Part shown: piece after piece, positions 1 through 6,589 of the stretch | Position numbering within the stretch: the stretch's first letter is position 1 | Layout: the number at the start of each line of letters is the position of its first letter | Source of the DNA: Phenylobacterium sp. | GTDB lineage: Bacteria > Pseudomonadota > Alphaproteobacteria > Caulobacterales > Caulobacteraceae | NCBI GenBank assembly: GCA_028698405.1 | Contig: JAQVDF010000064.1 | Span: 1-7,986, forward strand | Length of the DNA: 7,986 nucleotides | Reading direction: 5' to 3' | Made by a program: the position numbers and the translations under genes | Notes under the pieces: model-generated | Seen by the model: the letters and a program-made list of their open reading frames with translations, nothing else | What the model was told of the DNA's origin: nothing | Databases searched by the model: none

Positions 1-1
1 G

Positions 2-976
2 CGGAAGATGCTCGAGCGGGTGTCGGCCGCCGCGCCCAACGCGTGCCTGGAAGGCTTCGTGGTGCAGCCGATGATCGTGCGGCCTCGCGCTCGCGAGCTG
101 ATCGCGGGCGTGGCGGTGGACCCGACCTTCGGCCCGGTGGTGCTGTTCGGCCAGGGCGGCGTCGCCGTCGAGGTGCTGGCCGACCGGGTGGTGGGCCTGC
201 CGCCGCTCAACCGGGTGCTGGCGCTGGAGATGATGTCGCGCACCCGAGTCTCGGCCCTGTTGCGCGCCTACCGCGACCGCCCCGCCGCCGACGCCGAGGG
301 CGTGGCCGAGGTGCTGGAGCGACTGTCGCTGATGATCGTCGAGCTGCCGCAGCTGGCCGAGCTAGACATCAACCCCCTGCTGGCCGACGAGGACGGCGTG
401 ATCGCGCTCGACGCACGCATCAGCCTGACGCCCGAGCGCAAGCGGATGGCCATCCGCCCCTACCCGGGCGAGCTGGCCGGTCCCCTGCCCCTGCCCGGCG
501 GCGAGAGCATCTGGACCCGGCCAATCCGGCCCGACGACGAGCCGGCGCTGGTGGAGATGGTCGAGCGGACCTCCAAGGAGGACCTGCGGCTGCGCATGCA
601 CGGACCGTTGAAGCGGCTGCCGCACGTGTGGGCCGCGCGGCTGTCGCAGATCGACTACGACCGCGAGTTGGCGCTGGTGGCCGAGGATCCGCCTGGCGAG
701 CTGGTCGGGGTGGCGCGGCTGATCGCCGACCCAGAGGGCCGCAGCGCCGAGTTCGCCCTGCTGGTGCGCACCGTCCGCCAGCACCGCGGGATCGGGCGGG
801 CGCTGATGGACCGGCTGCTGGAGCATGCCGCCACGCGCAACCTGGCCGAAGTCTGGGGCCACGTGCTGAGCGAGAACCAGCGGATGCTGGCCCTGTGCGG
901 CGAGCTGGGCTTCCGCCGGGCCCCCAGCGGGGACCTCAGCGTGGTCAAGGTGGTGAAGGCGCTGCGCGAGGGCTGA
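2..976 (+). CDS. Pat/YfiQ-type protein lysine acetyltransferase, C-terminal part (ATP-grasp + GNAT); 5' end outside window
   Basis: The reading frame is open from base 2, so this is the C-terminal portion of a longer protein; the first Met (base 8) is unlikely to be the start. Residues counted from that Met: about 1-150 are the end of an ATP-grasp domain of ADP-forming acyl-CoA synthetases (DPTFGPVVLFGQGG, then ELDINPLLA at 118-126 and ALDARI). After a short linker, a GNAT domain begins near residue 165 (WTRPIRPDDEPALVEMV) and carries the acetyl-CoA-binding motif QHRGIGRA at 258-265. This order, synthetase-like region followed by C-terminal GNAT, is that of the Pat/YfiQ family, which acetylates lysines of metabolic enzymes such as acetyl-CoA synthetase. 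The synthetase part is catalytically inactive in known Pat proteins; that cannot be judged here because the N-terminal domains are missing. Cytoplasmic. It ends 9 bases before the convergent DUF882 gene. Confidence 0.9.
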   Translation, partial: RKMLERVSAAAPNACLEGFVVQPMIVRPRARELIAGVAVDPTFGPVVLFGQGGVAVEVLADRVVGLPPLNRVLALEMMSRTRVSALLRAYRDRPAADAEGVAEVLERLSLMIVELPQLAELDINPLLADEDGVIALDARISLTPERKRMAIRPYPGELAGPLPLPGGESIWTRPIRPDDEPALVEMVERTSKEDLRLRMHGPLKRLPHVWAARLSQIDYDRELALVAEDPPGELVGVARLIADPEGRSAEFALLVRTVRQHRGIGRALMDRLLEHAATRNLAEVWGHVLSENQRMLALCGELGFRRAPSGDLSVVKVVKALREG

Positions 977-978
977 AG

Positions 979-996
979 CGGGGTCCTACGATCCCG
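979..996. terminator. Short GC-rich hairpin between convergent genes, possible weak bidirectional terminator
   Basis: Bases 979-985 (CGGGGTC) pair with 990-996 (GATCCCG) to give a 7-bp stem with one G-T pair and a 4-base loop at 986-989. It starts 3 bases after the acetyltransferase stop codon, and the loop holds the stop codon of the convergent DUF882 gene (986-988). No T run follows on either strand, so it is not a textbook intrinsic terminator. A stem this short can arise by chance in GC-rich DNA; only the position makes a role plausible. Confidence 0.3.
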
Positions 997-1540
997 ACCA
1001 GCGTCGCACCCGGCCCACATCGACGTGGACGAAGTTGGAGTTCGGGTAGTAGCCGACGCCGCCGGCCTGCATGTTCAGGGCCGTATCGCGCAGCCGGGTG
1101 AGCGGCACGCCCGGCAAGCGGATGTCGATGGCCTTGCCGTCCATGTGCAGGCTGCGGGTGGCGACGCCGTTGCTCCTGGCGTGCAGCTTGGCGTTGGTGG
1201 CCGGCGAGCGGTATCCGGAGATCACCTCGAACGGGCGCTGCGAATCCAGCCGGGCGGACAGCTGGGCGAGCAGGTCCAGCAGCTTCGGGTCGATCGGGTG
1301 GACCTCGCCCGTGCGGTGGTCGCGCAGCACCTTGGCGATGGCCGACAGCGCGTCGGGCACGTAGGAGCCCGCCTCCCAGAAGGCGGCGCTGAGCTTCTCG
1401 CCGGTGTGCAGGTTGACCAGGGACAGCTGCCGCGGCGGGGTGATGGTGGCGAGCGCCGGAGCCGCCAGGCTCGAGGCGCCCAGGGCGAGGCCGGCGCCGA
1501 GCAGCGTCCGACGGCTGGTGAGCTTCACAATAGCCGACAT
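986..1540 (-). CDS. Tat-exported DUF882 / YcbK-like peptidase M15 family protein
   Basis: 184 aa. The N-terminus is a twin-arginine signal (SRRTLLGAGLALGA, S9-R10-R11... region 9-22) with likely cleavage after ALA at 29-31. The mature part matches the DUF882 (YcbK-like, Peptidase_M15_2) family: SGYRSP at 108-113, SLHMDGKAIDIR at 130-141 and GYYPNSNFVHVDVG at 163-176. H132, D139 and H172 are the expected zinc ligands of the M15 fold, which suggests cleavage or binding of peptidoglycan cross-links or peptides in the periplasm; activity is not proven for most DUF882 proteins. The ATG at 1540 is chosen because it gives a complete Tat n-region. It has no Shine-Dalgarno and sits directly against a hairpin. 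The gene is 47 bases downstream of the aminotransferase gene on the same strand and converges with the acetyltransferase gene. Confidence 0.88.
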   Translation of the reverse strand: MSAIVKLTSRRTLLGAGLALGASSLAAPALATITPPRQLSLVNLHTGEKLSAAFWEAGSYVPDALSAIAKVLRDHRTGEVHPIDPKLLDLLAQLSARLDSQRPFEVISGYRSPATNAKLHARSNGVATRSLHMDGKAIDIRLPGVPLTRLRDTALNMQAGGVGYYPNSNFVHVDVGRVRRWSGS

Positions 1541-1566
1541 GGGCGGCAGCTTAGCCTGAACCGCCC
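1541..1566 (-). promoter_or_regulatory. Hairpin directly upstream of the DUF882 start codon
   Basis: On the plus strand GGGCGG (1541-1546) pairs with CCGCCC (1561-1566), and CAG (1547-1549) with CTG (1556-1558), leaving a 2-base bulge (1559-1560) and a 6-base loop (1550-1555). In the minus-strand mRNA the stem ends at the base before the AUG of the DUF882 gene and covers the place where a ribosome binding site would lie. It could limit initiation, act as an intercistronic processing or attenuation structure, or be chance pairing. No T run follows it. Confidence 0.3.
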
Positions 1567-1587
1567 CCCATGGCGACGCTTGAGTGC

Positions 1588-2748
1588 TCAGCCGCGCTGC
1601 GGCGCAAAGCCGCGCGCCGGCGCCTGGGCGGCGAACCAGGTCTTCAGCCGGCTCAGCGCCTCCTCGACCTCGGCCGTCGAGACCGCGAAGCTGAAGCGGA
1701 TGAACCTGCGCCCCTCGACCGGGTCGAAGTCGACGCCGGGTGCGGTGGCCACGCCGGTTTCGCGCAGCAGCCGCTCGCAGAAGGCCAGGCTGTCGTTCGT
1801 CAGGTGACCGACATCGGCGTAGATGTAGAAGGCCCCGTCCGGCGGGGCGATGGCGGTCAGGCCGAGGCTCGGCAGAGCGTCGAGCAGCAACTGGCGGTTC
1901 TTGCGGTAGACCTCGACGTGCCCGTCGAGCTCCTCGCGGCAGTCCATGGCGGCCAGCGCCGCGTGCTGGGCGAGCGAGGGGGCGGTCAGGAACATCGCGC
2001 CCATGAAGGCGCGGGCCCGCTCCACGTGCGCCGGCGGCGAGACCATCCAGCCCAGCCGCCAGCCGGCCATGCTGAAGTATTTCGAGAAGCTGTTGATCAC
2101 CAGCGCCTCGGGCTCGAACTCCAGCATCGAGCGAGCCGGATCGCCGTACGACAGCCCGTGGTAGATCTCGTCCGAGACGATGCGGATGCCCCGCTCGCGG
2201 CAGACGCGGGCGATGGCCGCCAGCTCGTCGCCGGGGATGATGGCTCCGGTCGGGTTGGCGGGGCTGGCGACGATCAGGCCGGCCGGCGCCGGGTCGATGG
2301 CGGCGATCTGCGCCGCGCTCAGCCGGAACCGCTCGGCGTGGCCGCAGGAGAGCTCCAGCGGGATCATGTTCAGCGCCTTGAGGGTGTTGCGGTAGGCGAC
2401 GTAGCCCGGCCGGGCGACGGCGACCACGTCGCCGGGCTTGAAGCTCGAGGCCAGGGCCATCACCAGCGCCGGCGAGGCGCCGCAGGTCAGGATGATCTGC
2501 TCCGGCGAGACGGTGACGCCGTAGCTCTCCCGGTAGTGGCGGGCGATGCGCTGGGTCAGCGCCGTGCTTTCCCAGTAGCCCATCGGCTCGGTGTCGAGCA
2601 CCTGGTGGGCGACCTCGATGGCCGCCTTCGGCGCGCCGGTGGACGGTTGGCCGAACTCCATGTGCAGCACCGTTCGGCCCTGGGCCTTCAGCTGGTGGGC
2701 GATGCGGCTGATGCCGATGGCGTAGAACGGCTCGATGTCGTCGGACAT
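1588..2748 (-). CDS. Class I/II PLP-dependent aminotransferase
   Basis: 386 aa, full length for fold-type I aminotransferases. Visible family signatures: the substrate-binding loop EFGQPSTGAP near 31-40, SPANPTG at 162-168 (N164 contacts the cofactor ring), SDEIYHGLSY at 192-201 (D193 and Y196 contact PLP), NSFSKYFSMAGWRLGW at 219-234 with K223 as the Schiff-base lysine and R231 as a phosphate contact, and RFSFA at 351-355 with R351 as the expected substrate carboxylate-binding arginine. It should move an amino group between an amino acid and a 2-oxo acid in the cytosol. The donor and acceptor cannot be read from sequence; the family includes aspartate, alanine, aromatic and valine-pyruvate types. 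The ATG at 2748 gives the usual short N-terminus; only a G-rich stretch at 2751-2755 lies upstream, too close for a good Shine-Dalgarno. It lies 9 bases after the transporter stop, so co-transcription and translational coupling are likely. Confidence 0.92.
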   Translation of the reverse strand: MSDDIEPFYAIGISRIAHQLKAQGRTVLHMEFGQPSTGAPKAAIEVAHQVLDTEPMGYWESTALTQRIARHYRESYGVTVSPEQIILTCGASPALVMALASSFKPGDVVAVARPGYVAYRNTLKALNMIPLELSCGHAERFRLSAAQIAAIDPAPAGLIVASPANPTGAIIPGDELAAIARVCRERGIRIVSDEIYHGLSYGDPARSMLEFEPEALVINSFSKYFSMAGWRLGWMVSPPAHVERARAFMGAMFLTAPSLAQHAALAAMDCREELDGHVEVYRKNRQLLLDALPSLGLTAIAPPDGAFYIYADVGHLTNDSLAFCERLLRETGVATAPGVDFDPVEGRRFIRFSFAVSTAEVEEALSRLKTWFAAQAPARGFAPQRG

Positions 2749-2757
2749 GGCCCCCGC

Positions 2758-3675
2758 TTAACCGGCTCCGCTGCGCTGCGCCACCCCCGCCGGGCGCGCC
2801 GGCCTCAGGAGTGGCCAGAGCGTGTTGAGCGCCAGGCCCGCGAGCACCAGCAGCGCGGCAAGCAGCTTCCAGGCCGGCATCCCCTCCCCCAGCAGCAGGG
2901 CCGAGGCGCTCATGCCGAACACCGGCACCAGCAGGGCCATGGGCGAGACGACCGCCGCCGGATGCCGGGCCAGCAGGTATCCCCAGGCGGTATAGCCGAA
3001 CAGGGTGTTGCCGACGGTCTGCCAGGCGACGGCCGCCCAGGTCCAGAGGTCGGCCGCACGGATTCCATGTGCGATGGCGGCGGGCCCCTCGGCGACCAGC
3101 GCCAGCAGGATGAGCGGCGGGGCGGAGAACAGGCTGGACCAGATCACGAAGGCCAGCATCGAGGCCTGCGGATGGCGCCTTGCGACCAGGTTGCCGCCGG
3201 CCCAGCAGAACGCGGCCAGCAGCACCAGCGCCAGGCCCGGCAAGGTCGCATCGCCATCTGTGCGCAGGCCGATCAGCACCAGCCCGGCGGCGCCGAGCGC
3301 CAGCGCCGCCCACTGGAAGCCGCGCAGCGCCTCGCGGCTCATCAGCATGGCCAGGCCGACCGTGAAGAACACCTGCGCCTGGACCACCAGCGAGGCCAGG
3401 CCCGGCGAAATGCGACCGTCCATCGCCAGGAACAGCAGGCCGAACTGGCCGGCGCCGATCAGCAGGCCGTAGGCGGCCAGGTCCCTCCACGGCTCGGCCG
3501 GCCGGCGCACGAAGGCGATGGCGGGCAGCGCCGCGAAGGTGAAGCGCAGCGCCGCCAGCGTGAACGGCGGCAGGTCGTCCAGGGCCCAGCGGATGACCAC
3601 GAAGTTGGTCCCCCAGACGGCGGTCACGGCGATCGCGAGGAGCGCGTGCGGCCAGGACAGGCGGGCTGGGACCAT
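2758..3675 (-). CDS. EamA-family (DMT superfamily) transporter, resembles O-acetylserine/cysteine exporter
   Basis: 305 aa inner-membrane protein with about ten hydrophobic segments (roughly 11-30, 36-55, 67-85, 92-112, 119-136, 144-163, 172-192, 209-232, 241-262, 268-287), forming the two tandem EamA repeats. From memory the first repeat is close to E. coli EamA/YdeD: VWGTNFVVIRWALDDLPP at 20-37, then LRFTFAALPAIAFVRRP, and GLASLVVQAQVFFT at 92-105. E. coli EamA exports O-acetylserine and cysteine; that substrate is an inference here because DMT transporters diverge readily. The frame is open far upstream, but the upstream codons read antisense to other genes and are not membrane-like, so the ATG at 3675 is taken. 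Its Shine-Dalgarno is not clear. It precedes the aminotransferase by 9 bases and follows the SNase-like gene by 53 bases. Confidence 0.9.
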   Translation of the reverse strand: MVPARLSWPHALLAIAVTAVWGTNFVVIRWALDDLPPFTLAALRFTFAALPAIAFVRRPAEPWRDLAAYGLLIGAGQFGLLFLAMDGRISPGLASLVVQAQVFFTVGLAMLMSREALRGFQWAALALGAAGLVLIGLRTDGDATLPGLALVLLAAFCWAGGNLVARRHPQASMLAFVIWSSLFSAPPLILLALVAEGPAAIAHGIRAADLWTWAAVAWQTVGNTLFGYTAWGYLLARHPAAVVSPMALLVPVFGMSASALLLGEGMPAWKLLAALLVLAGLALNTLWPLLRPARPAGVAQRSGAG

Positions 3676-3728
3676 GAGGCGCTGTAACACCGGCCCGGCG
3701 AACGGCGCCAGGGGCGGATCTGGCTGCG

Positions 3729-4127
3729 CTAGCGCCAGTCGCCGGCGGCGCGCAGCACGTCGGGCTGCTGCAGGAGGGCGGCGAGCGGGCGTTCCTCGAC
3801 GGTGCACGCGGCTACGGCGCGGCCGTCCGCCACCGATTCCACCTTGCAGACCGCGTCCTTGCCGAAGGCCACGGCCATCAGCGCCGGCTTGGTGACCGCC
3901 GGCCCGTGCGCGCCGGCGACCTGCAGGGGCACCCAGGTGGACGGGTCGAAGCCTTGCGCCACGCAGAGCGTTTCGCCGTCCACCACGTGCAGGACGGGCC
4001 CCTTGATGGTCGCGCCGGGTTCGGGGAGCGGGCCCTGGCAGACGCTCGCCTGGCCGCAGCCGGCGGACGCGAACGCGAGCCCGCCGGCTGCGGCCAGGCA
4101 GGAGATCGCGCGGCGTAGGCGGAACAT
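3729..4127 (-). CDS. Small exported protein with a degenerate SNase-like (thermonuclease-type) domain
   Basis: 132 aa. Residues 1-22 are a Sec signal peptide (MFRLRRAISC, then a hydrophobic stretch ending AFASAGC). C24 does not sit in a canonical lipobox (SAGC), so a soluble periplasmic protein is more likely than a lipoprotein. Residues about 41-112 resemble a staphylococcal-nuclease fold: GPVLHVVDGETLCV at 43-56 matches the V-DGDT strand, and GKDAVCKV plus DGRAVAACTVE match the later GK and DGR strands. R103 fits the second catalytic Arg of the family. The first catalytic Arg and the Glu appear missing (the segment reads VPLQVAGAHGP at 66-76), so nuclease activity is doubtful. The mature part has five Cys (24, 30, 55, 94, 108). 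The start at 4127 is supported by AGGG nine bases upstream. The fold call is by eye; a lineage-specific hypothetical protein is the alternative. Confidence 0.7.
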   Translation of the reverse strand: MFRLRRAISCLAAAGGLAFASAGCGQASVCQGPLPEPGATIKGPVLHVVDGETLCVAQGFDPSTWVPLQVAGAHGPAVTKPALMAVAFGKDAVCKVESVADGRAVAACTVEERPLAALLQQPDVLRAAGDWR

Positions 4128-4136
4128 CGGTCGGCA

Positions 4137-4140
4137 CCCT
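4137..4140 (-). promoter_or_regulatory. Ribosome binding site of the SNase-like gene
   Basis: The minus strand reads AGGG followed by a 9-base spacer and the ATG at 4127. This favours that start over the longer frame beginning at 4172, whose extra residues (MAKPQGWALAAG...) would precede and spoil the signal peptide. Confidence 0.5.
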
Positions 4141-4220
4141 GCGGCGAGCGCCCAGCCCTGGGGCTTCGCCATTGCATCTAAGCGTCGAAACTCGTGTGAG
4201 TTCCCACGGCGCAGCTGAAG

Positions 4221-4249
4221 TTGTCAGGGCCGGCGAACCGCACTTAGCT
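4221..4249 (+). promoter_or_regulatory. Possible promoter of the acylase gene within the 128-base divergent intergenic region
   Basis: The 128 bases between the divergent genes (4128-4255) must hold the promoters for both. On the plus strand TTGTCA (4221-4226) matches five of six bases of a sigma-70 -35 box. Seventeen bases later lies TTAGCT (4244-4249), a poor -10 match. If used, transcription would start near 4256, the A of the acylase ATG. I could not pick out a convincing promoter for the minus-strand block. No operator-like palindrome of useful length is visible. Confidence 0.3.
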
Positions 4250-4255
4250 GAGCCG

Positions 4256-6589
4256 ATGCGCCGCCTGCTTCCGCTTCTCCTCGCCGCCGCCTTCGCCCTG
4301 CCCCACGCCGCCGCCGCGGAGCCGGAAAAGGAGAGCCGCACCGTCCAGGGCCTCTCCGCTGCTGCCGAGATCCGCATCGATCGGTGGGGAATCGCCCACG
4401 TCTACGCCGGCTCGGTGCGCGACGCCTTCTTCCTGCAGGGCTACAACGTCGCGCGCGATCGGCTCTGGCAGATCGACACTTGGCGCAAGCGCGGCCTGGG
4501 GCTGCTGGCGAAAGACTACGGCCCGGCCTTCGCCGAGAAGGACCGCGCCGCCCGCCTGTTCCTGTACCGCGGCGACATGGAGGCCGAGTGGGCCGCCTAC
4601 GGCCCGCAGGCCAAGAGCTACGCGGAGGCCTTCGTGGCCGGGATCAACGCCTATGTGGCCGAGATCGAGGCCGGGGCCCGCCTCCTGCCCGAGCCCTTCC
4701 GGCTGGCCGGTACGCTGCCCGACCGCTGGGCGCCCGAGGACATCGTGCGGATCCGCAGCCACGCGCTCTCCCGCAACGCGGCCAGCGAGGTCGCCCGGGC
4801 CCGCATCGTCTGCCGCGGCGGCGGGGTCGAAGCGGCGCGCCTGCACCGCCTCCTGGAGCCCGAGTGGACGACGCAGGTTCCGGACGGGCTCGACCCCTGC
4901 GACATTCCCGAGAACGTGTTGGCCGACTACCAGCTGGCGACCGGCGGCTTCCGCCTGCCGGAGGGCTTCGCCGTCGCCGCCTCGCCGGACTGGGTGGGCT
5001 CCAACAATTGGACGGTGTCGGGCGCGCGCACCGAGACCGGCCGCCCGCTGCTGGCCAACGACCCGCACCGCGAGCACGGCGTCCCCTCGCTGCGCTACAT
5101 CGTCCACCTCGAGGCGCCGGGCTTTTCGGTGATCGGCGCCGGCGAGCCGGCGCTGCCCGGCATCTCCATCGGTCACAATGGAACCATCGCCTTCGGCCTG
5201 ACCATCTTCAACGCCGACCAGGAAGACCTCTACGTCTATGAAACCGACCCGGCCGACCCGACCCGCTACCGCTACCAGGACGGCTGGGAGCCGATGCGCA
5301 TCGTGCGCGAGACCGTCGAGGTGAAGGGCGAGGCGCCGCGCGAGGTGGAGCTGCGCTTCACGCGCCACGGGCCGGTGGTGTTCCAGGACCCCAGGACCAA
5401 CCGCGCCTTCGGGATCCGCAGCGTCTGGAGCGAACCGGGGACCAGCGCCTACTTCGGCTCGGTGGACTACATGACCGCCAAGGACTGGGAGGGCTTTTCA
5501 TCGGCCCTGCGCCGTTGGGGCGCGCCGTCAGAGAACCAGGTCTACGCCGACACCTCCGGCCACATCGGCTGGATCGCCGCCGGCAAGGTCCCGCGCCGGC
5601 CGGCCTGGGACGGGCTGATGCCGGTTCCGGGCGACGGCCGCTACGAGTGGGACGGCTTCCTGGCCGCCGAGGAGCTGCCCTCGGCGTTCGACCCGCCGCA
5701 GGGGTGGCTGGGCACGGCCAATCAGATGAACCTGCCCGCGGACTATCCGGTCTCGGAGCGCAAGCCGGGCTTCGAGTGGTCGAATCGGTCGCGCATGGAC
5801 CGGATCGCCAACGTGCTGGGCGAAGACGACAAGATCAGCGTCGCCGACTCCATGGCCCTGCAGACGGACCCGTACAACACCGTCGCCGACCGGCTGATCC
5901 CGCTGCTGCCGGCCGAGGCGCGGGACCGGGAGACAGCCGCCGCGCTCGAACTGCTGCGCGCCTGGGACCGGCGGGCGGCGGCCGACAGCGCTGGCGCGGC
6001 GCTGTTCGAGACCTGGATCGCCAAACACCTGGGTCCCGCCGCGGTGAACCGCGCCGCCCCGGCGTCGGTCCGCGGCCTCATCGGCGGCGGCGACCTGGCG
6101 GCCGTCGTGGACTTCATGGAGCGCACGCCCGCGGCGCGCGAGCGGGTCATCCTGCCTAGCCTGAAGGCGGCCTGGCGGGAGGTCGCGGAGCGTCTCGGGC
6201 CCGATCCCGCCGCGTGGCGCTGGGGCGACCTGCACCAGGCGAGGTTCGAGCATCCGCTCTCGCCGCTGGCGCCGGCCGCCGAGCGCGAGCGGCTGGCGGT
6301 AGGGTCGGCCCCGATGTCCGGCACGGCGTTCTCGCCGCTGGCGGCGTCCTGGCGGCCGTCCGACTTCCGGGTGGTGGCGGGCGCCTCGTTCCGCATGGTC
6401 CTGGACGTCGGCGCCTGGGACAACAGCCGGGTGATCAACACCCCAGGGCAGTCGGAAGACCCGGCCAGCCCGCACTTCGACGACCTCTTCCCGCTGTGGG
6501 CGCGCGGCGAGTATGTACCCCTCGCCTTTTCCCGAGAGGCGGTGGAGGCGGCGACCGAGCAGGTGATCGCGCTCACGCCCGCCCCCTGA
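4256..6589 (+). CDS. Penicillin acylase family Ntn hydrolase (exported, autoproteolytic)
   Basis: 777 aa precursor. A Sec signal peptide spans 1 to about 21 (MRRLLPLLLAAAFAL, cleavage near AAA-AEP). The family is shown by GSNNW at 248-252, where S249 is the autoproteolytic N-terminal nucleophile of the beta subunit. Counting S249 as beta-1: H271 is beta-23 (in LLANDPH), D321 and D324 are beta-73 and beta-76 (calcium ligands in penicillin G acylase), N489 is beta-241 (oxyanion hole) and R511 is beta-263. Residues 22-248 give the alpha chain plus any spacer, and the beta chain is about 529 aa. It should hydrolyse an amide bond in the periplasm; penicillins, N-acyl-homoserine lactones and other acyl amides are all used in this family. 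The ATG at 4256 is chosen for the signal peptide; a TTG at 4172 would add 28 non-signal residues. No good Shine-Dalgarno precedes it. Its 3' end overlaps the MscS gene. Confidence 0.93.
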   Translation: MRRLLPLLLAAAFALPHAAAAEPEKESRTVQGLSAAAEIRIDRWGIAHVYAGSVRDAFFLQGYNVARDRLWQIDTWRKRGLGLLAKDYGPAFAEKDRAARLFLYRGDMEAEWAAYGPQAKSYAEAFVAGINAYVAEIEAGARLLPEPFRLAGTLPDRWAPEDIVRIRSHALSRNAASEVARARIVCRGGGVEAARLHRLLEPEWTTQVPDGLDPCDIPENVLADYQLATGGFRLPEGFAVAASPDWVGSNNWTVSGARTETGRPLLANDPHREHGVPSLRYIVHLEAPGFSVIGAGEPALPGISIGHNGTIAFGLTIFNADQEDLYVYETDPADPTRYRYQDGWEPMRIVRETVEVKGEAPREVELRFTRHGPVVFQDPRTNRAFGIRSVWSEPGTSAYFGSVDYMTAKDWEGFSSALRRWGAPSENQVYADTSGHIGWIAAGKVPRRPAWDGLMPVPGDGRYEWDGFLAAEELPSAFDPPQGWLGTANQMNLPADYPVSERKPGFEWSNRSRMDRIANVLGEDDKISVADSMALQTDPYNTVADRLIPLLPAEARDRETAAALELLRAWDRRAAADSAGAALFETWIAKHLGPAAVNRAAPASVRGLIGGGDLAAVVDFMERTPAARERVILPSLKAAWREVAERLGPDPAAWRWGDLHQARFEHPLSPLAPAAERERLAVGSAPMSGTAFSPLAASWRPSDFRVVAGASFRMVLDVGAWDNSRVINTPGQSEDPASPHFDDLFPLWARGEYVPLAFSREAVEAATEQVIALTPAP

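Noticed and set aside
1541..3490. Upstream extension of the DUF882 frame to an 834-codon minus-strand protein
   Set aside because: The extension is an out-of-frame reading of the aminotransferase and transporter genes. The real protein begins at the Tat signal (1540).
1570..3687. A 705-codon plus-strand open frame lying opposite the aminotransferase and transporter genes
   Set aside because: Its product is low-complexity (rich in Gly, Arg, Ala, Gln, His and Asp) with no domain, and it is wholly antisense to two well-supported genes. Long antisense frames are expected in DNA with such GC-rich third positions.
4213..4251. Two direct copies of AGCTGA (4213-4218 and 4246-4251), 33 bases apart, as a possible operator pair
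   Set aside because: Six-base identity alone is too short to support a binding site; neither copy is a palindrome of useful length.
4172..4255. TTG at 4172 as the start of the acylase gene
   Set aside because: It would add 28 polar residues in front of a clear signal peptide and has no supporting ribosome binding site.
3676..4377. Extension of the transporter frame upstream to a 539-codon protein
   Set aside because: The added part is Arg/Pro/Ala-rich frame-shifted sequence overlapping the SNase-like gene and the acylase start, with no membrane segments.
986..6589. A biosynthetic or defence system linking the transporter, aminotransferase, SNase-like protein and acylase
   Set aside because: The acylase is divergently transcribed, the families are common housekeeping or envelope types, and no core biosynthetic enzyme, toxin, immunity or recombination gene is present to support a system.
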